Part shown: in pieces, positions 56,228 through 64,000 of the stretch
How positions within the stretch are numbered: position 1 is the first letter of the stretch
How the letters are laid out: every line of letters begins with the position of its first letter
IMG/VR virus record: IMGVR_UViG_3300029914_000002
Coordinates: 1 to 64,000 of that record
DNA from: a virus
DNA length: 64,000 nucleotides
Reading direction: 5' to 3' (one strand)
Notes under the pieces: generated by a model
Databases searched by the model: none
The model's input: only the letters and a program-made list of their open reading frames with translations
Told to the model about the DNA's origin: nothing
Position numbers and translations under genes: made by a program

Positions 56228-56407
56228 ATGAAAAAAATTAAAGCTGAAGCTGAAAAAATTATTGCGATAATTAAAGATCCAATTAATGGTACAATTCAAA
56301 CAATAACATCTATATCCAAAGATACGTTTGAAACAGAAGATGGTAAAATATTTTATTATGATAAAGATGCAATAGAATATGAAAAAAAATTAAAATATGT
56401 TAAGTAG
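56228..56407 (+). CDS. Small charged protein, 59 aa
   Basis: MKKIKAEAEKIIAIIKDPINGTIQT to EYEKKLKYVK. Beta-rich centre. The stop is TAG; readthrough would add only three residues before TGA. Function unknown. Confidence 0.6.
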   Translation: MKKIKAEAEKIIAIIKDPINGTIQTITSISKDTFETEDGKIFYYDKDAIEYEKKLKYVK

Positions 56408-56417
56408 ATGATATTTA

Positions 56418-56449
56418 TTTGATATAATAAATAATTAGTTGTACTTTTG
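56418..56449 (+). promoter_or_regulatory. Bacteroidetes-type promoter
   Basis: TTTG at 56418-56421, 20 nt, TACTTTTG at 56442-56449; 34 bases before ATG 56483. TTGTAC...GTACAA (56439-56456) straddles the -7 box as a possible operator. Confidence 0.7.
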
Positions 56450-56482
56450 TAGTACAAATTAATCATTTAAAATCATATAATT

Positions 56483-56869
56483 ATGAGAATATTTAATATT
56501 GAAAATTTATCACAAAAAGATGCAATTGAATTTTTAAGTAATAAATTAACTGATAAAGTTGAATATGTTAAAGTATCAAATGCTTGCATGGGAAATGATA
56601 CTATTATATTGACATTATCTTTTGATAAAAAAGAAAATTGGCATTATGGTTATATCCAAAACTCAAACTATTTAAGAATGAATATTGAGCAATCTGGTGA
56701 AGTAGAAATATTTGAATGTTCATTACATCAAAAAGGTTCTTCAAGAAGAGAAAGATTAAATTCTAAATTCCGTAAATGTACAGTAAAATCAATGGAAAAA
56801 GTTGTTGAAAAAATAATTATTTTTGTTGAAAAAGTAAATTCAGAATTAAAAATATGTGAAATTAATTAA
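56483..56869 (+). CDS. Hypothetical protein
   Basis: 128 residues, MRIFNIENLSQKDAIEFLSNKLTDKVEYVKVSNACMG. A centre rich in Trp/Tyr and an S-S-R-R-E-R-L basic patch (~88) precede a C-terminal helix. Not recognised. Confidence 0.75.
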   Translation: MRIFNIENLSQKDAIEFLSNKLTDKVEYVKVSNACMGNDTIILTLSFDKKENWHYGYIQNSNYLRMNIEQSGEVEIFECSLHQKGSSRRERLNSKFRKCTVKSMEKVVEKIIIFVEKVNSELKICEIN

Positions 56870-56878
56870 TACAATTGT

Positions 56879-57187
56879 ATGAAAAATAACTATTTAAATT
56901 TATATGTAGATGATATTAAGATAACTAATATTATATTTAATCTTTTATCCAAATATAATAGTAATATGTCTAATCAAGATTTTAAAAATAATATTATTGA
57001 AATAGACAATATTCAATCTGATGATTTATCTGAGTATGATGATGATTTGATTTGTGATTTTTATGACAATAAATTATCAAAAATTTGTAAAAAACAAATA
57101 GATTTTTATTTAAAAGATAATACTATGATGGCAAGAGGTGAAAAATTTTGTGATTATATGCGGTTTATTAAGGGTATAAATTATTAA
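56879..57187 (+). CDS. Hypothetical acidic protein
   Basis: 102 residues, MKNNYLNLYVDDIKITNIIFNLLSKYNSN, with SDDLSEYDDDLICDFYDNKL. Ends at a bidirectional terminator. Not recognised. Confidence 0.7.
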   Translation: MKNNYLNLYVDDIKITNIIFNLLSKYNSNMSNQDFKNNIIEIDNIQSDDLSEYDDDLICDFYDNKLSKICKKQIDFYLKDNTMMARGEKFCDYMRFIKGINY

Positions 57188-57189
57188 AA

Positions 57190-57212
57190 AATAGAGATAT
57201 TAAATATCTCTC
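57190..57212. terminator. Bidirectional terminator
   Basis: AGAGATATTTAATATCTCT-type hairpin (AGAGATATT/AATATCTCT) flanked by A-run and T-run between convergent genes. Confidence 0.75.
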
Positions 57213-58072
57213 TTTTTGTTTTTTATTATTTTTATCCAATCTTCTAATTTATGTTCTGGTATCCATTTTAATTCACTTTCAGTATCAGTTTCAAATTCTT
57301 CTGAAGTATATCTTTCACCTCTTCTTTTAGGAATAAATTCAAAATCTCCAAACATTTTAGCAACATCAATAATCGTAGTATTTATTCCAGATCTTAAATA
57401 CCATTCATGATTCATATTTGTGAATGATGATAATACTACACCTCTCACAATGTCCTCAATGTGTGTAAAATCTCTACTCTGAGTACCTGGCTCAACAACT
57501 GTACATTTATTACCTTCTTTAATTTGCTGCTCAAATATACCAATTACAGTAGCATAATCACCTGTAGTTATTTGTCCTTCTCCATACACATTAAAAAAAT
57601 AACAAATTTCATATTGTAAATTATACCAAGTATTATAATTTTTAATTAGTTCAACTATTTTTGCTTTCATCCATGAATAAGGAGCTAAATTTTCATTTTC
57701 TCCGTTATTTCCAAATTTAGAAGAAGATGCAGAATATATTAATTTGGCATTCCATTTTCTACATAATTCCATTATTATTGGAGTTCCATATAAAATAGTT
57801 TTTTCTACATATTTAATATCATCAAAAGATTTTACTATTCTTGAATATTCACCAAAATGAAATACTACATCAAATTCTTTATCTTTAAATATTTCAGGAG
57901 CATCCCATGTATTACCATCATAATATGTTACCCCATCTATATGATTTTCTTTTTTGCCTGTGAAATAATTATCTAATGATGTTATATTTATATCTTTATA
58001 ATTTTTCTTTAAATATTTAATAAGATTAGTTCCTACAAATCCAGCGCCTCCTGTTATTAATACATTATTCAT
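57200..58072 (-). CDS. NAD-dependent sugar-nucleotide epimerase/dehydratase
   Basis: 290 residues from MNNVLITGGAGFVGTNLIKYL (GxxGxxG dinucleotide motif). FGEYSRI, YSASSSKFG and YSWMKAKIVELI (catalytic Tyr-x-x-x-Lys) follow, then FFNVYGEGQ and the substrate domain. It is an extended SDR of the UDP-glucose 4-epimerase/GDP-mannose type. May act with the glycosyltransferase at 32587 on surface sugars. I used ATG 58072 because the Rossmann strand starts there. Confidence 0.85.
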   Translation of the reverse strand: MNNVLITGGAGFVGTNLIKYLKKNYKDINITSLDNYFTGKKENHIDGVTYYDGNTWDAPEIFKDKEFDVVFHFGEYSRIVKSFDDIKYVEKTILYGTPIIMELCRKWNAKLIYSASSSKFGNNGENENLAPYSWMKAKIVELIKNYNTWYNLQYEICYFFNVYGEGQITTGDYATVIGIFEQQIKEGNKCTVVEPGTQSRDFTHIEDIVRGVVLSSFTNMNHEWYLRSGINTTIIDVAKMFGDFEFIPKRRGERYTSEEFETDTESELKWIPEHKLEDWIKIIKNKKRDI

Positions 58073-58119
58073 TCCTATTTTTATTTTTATATATTTATTA
58101 TATATGGTCATAAAAACAA

Positions 58120-58147
58120 AAAAGATGATACATATATATCATCTTTT
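58120..58147. terminator. Hairpin terminator
   Basis: AAAAAGATGATA/TATCATCTTTTT with a six-base loop, between two minus-strand genes; ends the transcript of the 58279 gene. Confidence 0.7.
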
Positions 58148-58278
58148 TCTAAATATGCCTGATTTTACAGGACCTTTTGAGCTTAATTGTTATTCTTTCT
58201 TGGATATCAAAAGTGCTAATTACACTACATATTATTTTTAATCTACTCAATAACTGATCATGATGACCTTAATAAAAT

Positions 58279-59008
<730 letters not shown>

Positions 59009-59019
<11 letters not shown>

Positions 59020-59767
59020 TTTTAAATGTTTTAATATAATTGATGGCATCTTCTTCAGTCCATTCTCCTGATTTTATTTTTTCATCAGTTACTTTCTTTA
59101 TATCACCAACCATTCTACCAGTAGTAATATTTAACATTCCCATAATAATAGTTCCTGTTATTGGTGATCTCCATTTAGATTCATTATCTTTCTTACGAAC
59201 TTCCAATATTCTATTTTTTATTTCATCCAATCCTGATATAATACGTTGTCTTTTATCATCATATTTAGTGGTTATATCACACTTACAGAACTCAATTAAC
59301 TCTAATACTATATCATGTCCAACTTCTAAATCTAACCTTCTTATAGCTGATTCTGTTACATCCCTATGCATCTTTACTCTACCATGATATTTGACCATTC
59401 TATAAACATAATCAATAGTTTTCTTATTAGTTATATTAAATCTTTTTAATATTTTTTTTACCATTTTTGCACCTACATTTTCATGATCATGAAATGTCCA
59501 ATTTCCATCATCATTTTTAGATCTAACAGAAATTTTACCAATATCATGTAATACTGCAACAATTTTCATTTTTAAGTTATCATTATCATATTCAATCACG
59601 TTATTAAGTACGCCTAATGTATGGTAATAATTATTTTTATGACCATTAGTAGTTGTATGTAAATTACATAATTCTGGTAAAATTATATCTAAATCACCAT
59701 CTTTATATAACATATTAATAGTATCAGTTAATTTTTTTGACCGTAATAAACTTAACGCGTTTTTCAT
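59009..59767 (-). CDS. HD-domain half of a CCA-adding enzyme
   Basis: 252 residues. NNYYHTLGVLNNV, IVAVLHDIGKIS and FHDHENVGAKMVKKILKRF are the HD metal residues as found in bacterial CCA-adding enzymes. The end RSPITGTIIMGMLNITTGRMVGDIKKVTDE...INYIK matches the C-terminal tRNA-binding tail of those enzymes (the 'ITGxDLM...GPxIGxxL' segment). In E. coli this domain has 2',3'-cyclic phosphodiesterase and phosphatase activity. The catalytic half is separate at 38270. Confidence 0.75.
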
Positions 59768-59771
59768 TTTA

Positions 59772-60578
59772 TTAAATTAAATAGTAATTACTAAAAACAT
59801 TTTTGAAAATTTCATAATTATTACCTACTGAGTTTCTATCATTGATAATGGCAAATATAACTTTTTCAAAATATTTAGAATATCCTTCATTTACTAATAA
59901 ATGTTTGAACATTTTAGCCATTTCTTCAGGATCATTTTTGAATACTCCACATCCAAATGAACCTAAAATTATAATATCTACATCATTTTTAATAGCAAGA
60001 GATAGTATTAATCTTATTTTTTCTTTGGTGAGTTCTTCATAATCCCATTTCGTTATTTTTTCAGAATTAATATTAATTGATGATATATTATCTTTTGTAA
60101 TTGTATCAGAATAATCATTAAAATCAACTTCTACATTATTAAGATTTAATGCTGCAATAGTTACAACATCTGACTCAACTTCATTTATATAATTATAATT
60201 TACATCTTTGAAAAACACAGCATTCTTTGTATATAACGCTTTATCGTCTCCTAATGGATAGTTATCAGTATTAATAACATGAGTTAAATTTGAGCATCTA
60301 AATAAGCATTCTTCTTGTGCTTTTGATCCTCTTGCAACTCCGCCACCTGGATGTTTATATGATGCCATATTAAGAACGCAAGTTTTACCTAATTTACTAT
60401 ATTCTGTAACTGCAGATACACTATCAGAATTTATAACCTGTATATTTTCATAACAAGGAATCCTAATATCTGACATTAATCGTTCGTCAAATAAATGTAA
60501 TGTAGTTTCTGAATTTAGCATTTCTGAACTATGTGATTTGGTGTCTTCAAATACATGTATCAATTCTTGATTAGTCAT
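59772..60578 (-). CDS. PARG-like protein, TIGR02452 family
   Basis: 268 residues. LNMASYKHPGGGVARGSKAQ, EECLFRCSNLTHVI, AVFFKDVNYNY, VTIAALNLNNVEV and IIILGSFGCGVFKNDPEEMAKMFKHLL follow the microbial PARG order (GGG ribose-binding loop, then the QEE-like catalytic acids, here AQEE). It would remove ADP-ribose from proteins or nucleic acid, undoing host ADP-ribosylation or balancing the phage's own ART-like protein. Confidence 0.85.
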   Translation of the reverse strand: MTNQELIHVFEDTKSHSSEMLNSETTLHLFDERLMSDIRIPCYENIQVINSDSVSAVTEYSKLGKTCVLNMASYKHPGGGVARGSKAQEECLFRCSNLTHVINTDNYPLGDDKALYTKNAVFFKDVNYNYINEVESDVVTIAALNLNNVEVDFNDYSDTITKDNISSININSEKITKWDYEELTKEKIRLILSLAIKNDVDIIILGSFGCGVFKNDPEEMAKMFKHLLVNEGYSKYFEKVIFAIINDRNSVGNNYEIFKNVFSNYYLI

Positions 60579-61341
60579 TTTCTATATTTTTTACTGATTT
60601 AAGGCTTAAAACTCTAAAATATTTATCTCCAAAAGTTTTATCTTCTTCTGTAATAACTTCCATTTCGAGAACTTTATTTTTTATTCTTTTTGATTTACCA
60701 TTCATTAATGGTAATCCATAATCATAACCAGAATAAGATTGTTGAGAATATTCATTGAATCTGAATTCAAATGAATTGTCTCTATAATTTCCTTCACTAT
60801 TTAAAGAATGATAAAAATTATGTGAAAAAATACCAGAAATTTTATATTTTTCATAAGTTTCTGCAATTATTTTTTTATTATCAAATTCTTTTTTTTCATG
60901 TTCAATATTTTGATCAAGTAATTCTTTTGATGTAAATAATATATCATTATAAAAATAACAACCTAATTCAATTAATCTATTTTTAACTATTTCATAACGT
61001 TCACCATAAACACCAGTTTCAAAATACCATATCAAGTAAGATTGATCTTTACATTCACTAATAAGTTGACTTTCATATTTACCAAAATGAAAATATTTAT
61101 CTGGATATTCAAATTTTGGCTCTTTTGACCAACTTTGACTTTTTCCTTTTAATTCTTCATCAATTTTCACGTCAGGGTAAAGTTCTTTTACTTTATCTAA
61201 ATCAAAAGAAATATTTTTTATATAATTATAATTCTGTTTAATACCATATTGATATGATTCAGTGTTAATTGTTCTATACAAAGGTTCTTCTGAATAACTC
61301 CAAAGAGTATAAAATTTATTTGCAAATCCAATTAGTTTCAT
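60571..61341 (-). CDS. Hypothetical protein with FGKY motif
   Basis: 256 residues from MKLIGFANKFYTLWSYSEEP. I take ATG 61341: a minus-strand -7 box (61369-61376) lies within the longer frame. KYFHFGKYESQLISECKDQSYLIWYF resembles the C-terminal 'FGKYKGxxIxEIxxxDxxYLxWxxx' module of exonuclease X-like proteins. The rest is unknown. It overlaps the PARG-like gene by eight bases. Confidence 0.65.
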   Translation of the reverse strand: MKLIGFANKFYTLWSYSEEPLYRTINTESYQYGIKQNYNYIKNISFDLDKVKELYPDVKIDEELKGKSQSWSKEPKFEYPDKYFHFGKYESQLISECKDQSYLIWYFETGVYGERYEIVKNRLIELGCYFYNDILFTSKELLDQNIEHEKKEFDNKKIIAETYEKYKISGIFSHNFYHSLNSEGNYRDNSFEFRFNEYSQQSYSGYDYGLPLMNGKSKRIKNKVLEMEVITEEDKTFGDKYFRVLSLKSVKNIEND

Positions 61342-61368
61342 ATGTTTATGTTTTAAATTATTGATACA

Positions 61369-61376
61369 CAAAGATA
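61369..61376 (-). promoter_or_regulatory. Minus-strand -7 element
   Basis: TATCTTTG on the minus strand (CAAAGATA as written), 28 bases before ATG 61341. It probably starts the 61341-58824 transcript. The -33 site is weak. Confidence 0.5.
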
Positions 61377-61493
61377 CTACAAAAATCTGATATATAAAAA
61401 TATATAACAATTATTACCATTATATTGTAGTTAAATATTATTAAATATAAAACATATCAATCTAATATTTATATAAAGTAAAAATATAAAATT

Positions 61494-61697
61494 ATGGGAT
61501 TCAATAAAAGATTTATATCAAAAGATTCACTTAGAAACATTGCAAATTTAGATGATTATTTAAGTTTTTTTAATTATTTTAAAAGTGATGTAGTATTATT
61601 TGAAGATACATTCTCTCTTAATATTATGAAAGATTTAAAAAAATATAATATTACTGATAAATATGAAATATTAAATATAATGAATAAGTGCAAATGA
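61494..61697 (+). CDS. Hypothetical small protein
   Basis: 67 residues, MGFNKRFISKDSLRNIANLDDYLSFFNYFKSDVVLF, helical. ATGA overlap with the next gene. Not recognised. Confidence 0.65.
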   Translation: MGFNKRFISKDSLRNIANLDDYLSFFNYFKSDVVLFEDTFSLNIMKDLKKYNITDKYEILNIMNKCK

Positions 61698-61909
61698 AAT
61701 ATTTATGCAAAAAAACATACTCAAAAGAAATTATAGCTGGAAATTTTTATGATTATTATTTAACATCTACTAAAAATTATGTTAAAATTGAAGAGTTATA
61801 TTTCGTTGCTAATAATAATATGTTATCAGAGCCAAAAATTTATAAATATTTTTATACCGAAACAGAAATACGAAAAATAAAATTGGAAAAATTGAAAGAA
61901 TTTAAATAA
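61694..61909 (+). CDS. RK-tag protein, MKYLCKK subfamily
   Basis: 71 residues from MKYLCKKTYSKEIIAGNFYDYYLTSTKNYVKIEELYFV, ending TEIRKIKLEKLKEFK. ATG 61694 lies in the ATGA overlap. First of four paralogues; their starts (MKYLCKK-x-Y) are constant and their centres differ. Confidence 0.7.
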   Translation: MKYLCKKTYSKEIIAGNFYDYYLTSTKNYVKIEELYFVANNNMLSEPKIYKYFYTETEIRKIKLEKLKEFK

Positions 61910-61916
61910 TTTATTG

Positions 61917-61924
61917 TATCTTTG
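61917..61924 (+). promoter_or_regulatory. Possible -7 element
   Basis: TATCTTTG 19 bases before ATG 61943. No TTTG at the right upstream distance. Confidence 0.4.
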
Positions 61925-61942
61925 TTTCAAATAAGATAATTT

Positions 61943-62179
61943 ATGAGATATCTATGTAAAAAATATTATATTGATTTTATTGTAGGAGAATATTATTATT
62001 CTGATAATATATCATATAGAAATATTAACTATAATTATAAATATATTTTAATTAATAGCACTAAATTTATTTTAGATGATGATGACACTAGAATAGATCC
62101 AAAATTATATGAATATTTTAGTAATATTCAAGAACTACGAAAACTTAAATTAAAAAAATTAGATGAAATATCTATGTAA
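61943..62179 (+). CDS. RK-tag protein, MKYLCKK subfamily
   Basis: 78 residues, MRYLCKKYYIDFIVGEYYYSDNISYRNINYNYKYILINSTKF to ELRKLKLKKLDEISM. Nearly identical to the next gene over 55 residues, so a recent tandem duplication. Overlap of 17 bases. Confidence 0.75.
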   Translation: MRYLCKKYYIDFIVGEYYYSDNISYRNINYNYKYILINSTKFILDDDDTRIDPKLYEYFSNIQELRKLKLKKLDEISM

Positions 62180-62417
62180 AAAAGCATATAATGAAAATTT
62201 TATTGTAGGAAAGTATTATTATTCTGATAATAATATTCATTCTGATAATATGTCATATAGAAATATTAACTATAATTATAAATATATTTTAATTAATAGC
62301 ACTAAATTTATTTTAGATAATAACACTATAATAGATCCAAAATTATATGAATATTTTAGTAATATTCAAGAACTACGAAAACTTAAATTAAAAAAGTTAT
62401 ATGAAATATCTATGTAA
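62163..62417 (+). CDS. RK-tag protein, MKYLCKK subfamily
   Basis: 84 residues, MKYLCKKAYNENFIVGKYYYSDNNIHSDNMSYRN. It has a six-residue insertion (NNIHSD) against the previous copy, itself a small repeat of YYSDN. Tail ELRKLKLKKLYEISM. Confidence 0.75.
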   Translation: MKYLCKKAYNENFIVGKYYYSDNNIHSDNMSYRNINYNYKYILINSTKFILDNNTIIDPKLYEYFSNIQELRKLKLKKLYEISM

Positions 62418-62610
62418 AAAATCATATCCAGATTTTATTGTAGGAAAATATTATTATAGTGAGAACTATGATTATGAAGGTTTTATAATAATAAATCAAC
62501 ATATGTTTTTTGACTTTCCTGAAATTAAAACAGGAAATATTCATGACTATTTTGAAACAATGCCAGAAATTAGAAGAAAAAAGCTAGCAAAATTACAAGA
62601 ATTCAAATAA
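62401..62610 (+). CDS. RK-tag protein, MKYLCKK subfamily
   Basis: 69 residues, MKYLCKKSYPDFIVGKYYYSENYDYEGFIIIN, tail PEIRRKKLAKLQEFK. Last of the four copies. The tail is kept though no gene follows on this strand. Confidence 0.75.
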   Translation: MKYLCKKSYPDFIVGKYYYSENYDYEGFIIINQHMFFDFPEIKTGNIHDYFETMPEIRRKKLAKLQEFK

Positions 62611-62664
62611 TTTAAACATTCGTTTATTTTTTGTATATAATACAAATTTAAATCGGTTTTTTAT

Positions 62665-64000
62665 TTAATAATTTATCAATGATGTTGTAGTTAATGTCAA
62701 CCATATTTTTTCTTTATCAGTATCAAATAATACTTTATTATTTTTTTCTAAATAATTATGAAAATCTTCACTTTCTATAATTTCAATAAATGAGTCAACA
62801 TTTTTTTTATCCATAACAACAGATAATCCAGATAATATTAACGTAGGAGATTTCATTATTTTATAATGAATTTTGCCCTTTATAAATGTAATAGGTAATA
62901 TTATCTGAATCTCATTTTCATTCAGTTCTTTTAATAAGCCTTGTTTTCTACCGTATCCGTACCATGCATCATATTTAGATAATTTAGTAATATTACCATT
63001 ATCTCTTTTATTTAATTCATATTTATTATCTAATAGATATTTATATGCTAACGGAAAATCTTCAATTAAAATATCTTTAGTTATAATTTTATTATTAATA
63101 TAAGGATATATGAACCAATAATCTTTTTTAGTAGTTGATTTATATGCCTTTTTACAAATATTTTTTTCTATTTTAATATTAGAATCATTTTTATAAACAT
63201 AATTATCATCAGAATAATCAAATTTGTAAATTTTATCTCTAAGTGTTGCTATTCCGCCATTTGCATATTTAATTATATTTTTTAAATTATTTGATGTCTC
63301 TTGTTTAAACCAATTACAATTTTTCTTACTTAATATCTGTGAAACTGATTCTGTTTCATATTCAAAAGTATCATTAATTATATCATTACAAATTATTATA
63401 CATGTATAAGCTGAAATATTATCCCAAATTTTATTATTTTTATTATCATATATTTTTAATAATCTATTATTTATAATTTCTCTTAATATTTCTCCTGTTT
63501 TATTTATTAAAAATGAATTAGGTATAATAAATCCTACTTTCTTACTAATTTTTAATGATTTTTCAATAAATGCATAATATAAATCTATATTTCCTTTTTT
63601 AATAGTTTCAAAATTTAATTCTTTTAATTTATTAACATAATCATTTTCTAAATTTTGAATTCTTACATATGGAGGATTTCCAAATATGATATCAAATTTC
63701 ATGTCAACAAATAAAAAATCACTATTTTGTATATTTACTAATAATAATTGATTATTATATCCTAATACATTAAAATATCTATTTAATAATTCTTTTAAAA
63801 TATTTATAAAATTAATATCGATATCATAACAATATAATCTATTTTCAACAAAAAATATCATATCATTTAATTCGACATTTTGTTTTCTAAAATATTCTAA
63901 AAGACTAAACACAAAAGAACCTTTACCAACACTTGGTTCACAAATAATATCTGTTATTTTTGGCTCTAAATATTCAATTATTTGTTCACATACTATACTT
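62665..64000 (-). CDS. N6-adenine DNA methylase (Eco57I-like), partial
   Basis: The frame is open to the right edge, so the 5' end is outside the window. Near the edge it reads CEPSVGKGSFVFS, motif I for S-adenosylmethionine binding (ExSxGxGxF type). FDIIFGNPPYVRIQNLEND is motif IV, the N-P-P-Y catalytic loop. GNIDLYYAFIEKSL and VGFIIPNSFLIN follow, as in Eco57I-like enzymes. The ~170 C-terminal residues would be the specificity part. It may protect phage DNA or be part of a restriction-type system lying further right. Confidence 0.85.
   Translation of the reverse strand, partial: SIVCEQIIEYLEPKITDIICEPSVGKGSFVFSLLEYFRKQNVELNDMIFFVENRLYCYDIDINFINILKELLNRYFNVLGYNNQLLLVNIQNSDFLFVDMKFDIIFGNPPYVRIQNLENDYVNKLKELNFETIKKGNIDLYYAFIEKSLKISKKVGFIIPNSFLINKTGEILREIINNRLLKIYDNKNNKIWDNISAYTCIIICNDIINDTFEYETESVSQILSKKNCNWFKQETSNNLKNIIKYANGGIATLRDKIYKFDYSDDNYVYKNDSNIKIEKNICKKAYKSTTKKDYWFIYPYINNKIITKDILIEDFPLAYKYLLDNKYELNKRDNGNITKLSKYDAWYGYGRKQGLLKELNENEIQIILPITFIKGKIHYKIMKSPTLILSGLSVVMDKKNVDSFIEIIESEDFHNYLEKNNKVLFDTDKEKIWLTLTTTSLINY

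Overview
WHAT IT IS. The window looks like part of a large, very AT-rich, lytic-phage-like genome that infects a member of the Bacteroidetes. The host call rests on promoters: many intergenic regions carry the Bacteroidetes sigma-factor signature (TTTG, 19-20 nt, TAnnTTTG), for example at 2786-2817, 5097-5128, 17185-17215, 23579-23610, 35313-35344 and 56418-56449. Start sites lack strong Shine-Dalgarno sequences and are A-rich. Genes are short, packed and often overlap by ATGA. No capsid, tail, terminase, polymerase or integrase gene is visible, so this is the accessory part of the genome.

LAYOUT. 0-33.3 kb: almost all plus strand. It is dominated by tiny genes whose products differ at the N-terminus but share one C-terminal tail, (Y/I)-R-K-x-K-L-x-K-L (called the RK tag below; more than 40 genes in the window). 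Set among them are a LOG-family protein, a PTH2-like peptidyl-tRNA hydrolase gene with an in-frame TAG followed by a tRNA with a CUA anticodon, two NMN/NaMN adenylyltransferases, an RNA ligase, a NADAR protein, phosphoesterases and three tRNA-like elements. 33.3-49.2 kb: strand switches often. A second family is prominent here: proteins starting MKYIKxFE and ending NKFNL/NKFNI (called the MKY/KFN family), many with ankyrin or leucine-rich repeats. This region also holds RNA-repair enzymes (kinase-phosphatase, CCA-adding enzyme, cyclic-phosphate receiver domain, PPK2-HAD fusion), MgtC, a secreted nuclease and a membrane metalloprotease. 49.2-53.0 kb: 3.9 kb without genes. It contains about ten near-identical promoters, six copies of a ~70-nt cloverleaf RNA with compensatory changes, a repeated GNRA hairpin, a tRNA-like RNA and larger structured RNAs. 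53.1-64 kb: more MKY/KFN genes, a sugar-nucleotide epimerase, a separate HD half of a CCA-adding enzyme, a PARG-like protein, further RK-tag genes, and a DNA methylase that runs off the right edge.

HOW IT MAY WORK TOGETHER. Three themes are inferred. (1) tRNA and RNA maintenance: suppressor tRNA, PTH2, split CCA-adding enzyme, RNA ligase, polynucleotide kinase-phosphatase, cyclic-phosphate receiver and HAD-SAK domains, plausibly countering host anticodon nucleases. (2) NAD/ADP-ribose metabolism: two adenylyltransferases, NADAR, PARG-like, LOG-like and an ART-like protein. (3) Two large sets of small proteins sharing terminal peptides, which look like sorting or packaging tags. The MKYIKxFE start resembles, in length and pattern, the capsid-targeting sequence of T4 internal proteins, but that is a hypothesis.

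QUALITY. Several genes carry single-base frameshifts or an in-frame TGA, so either gene decay or residual sequencing error is present.
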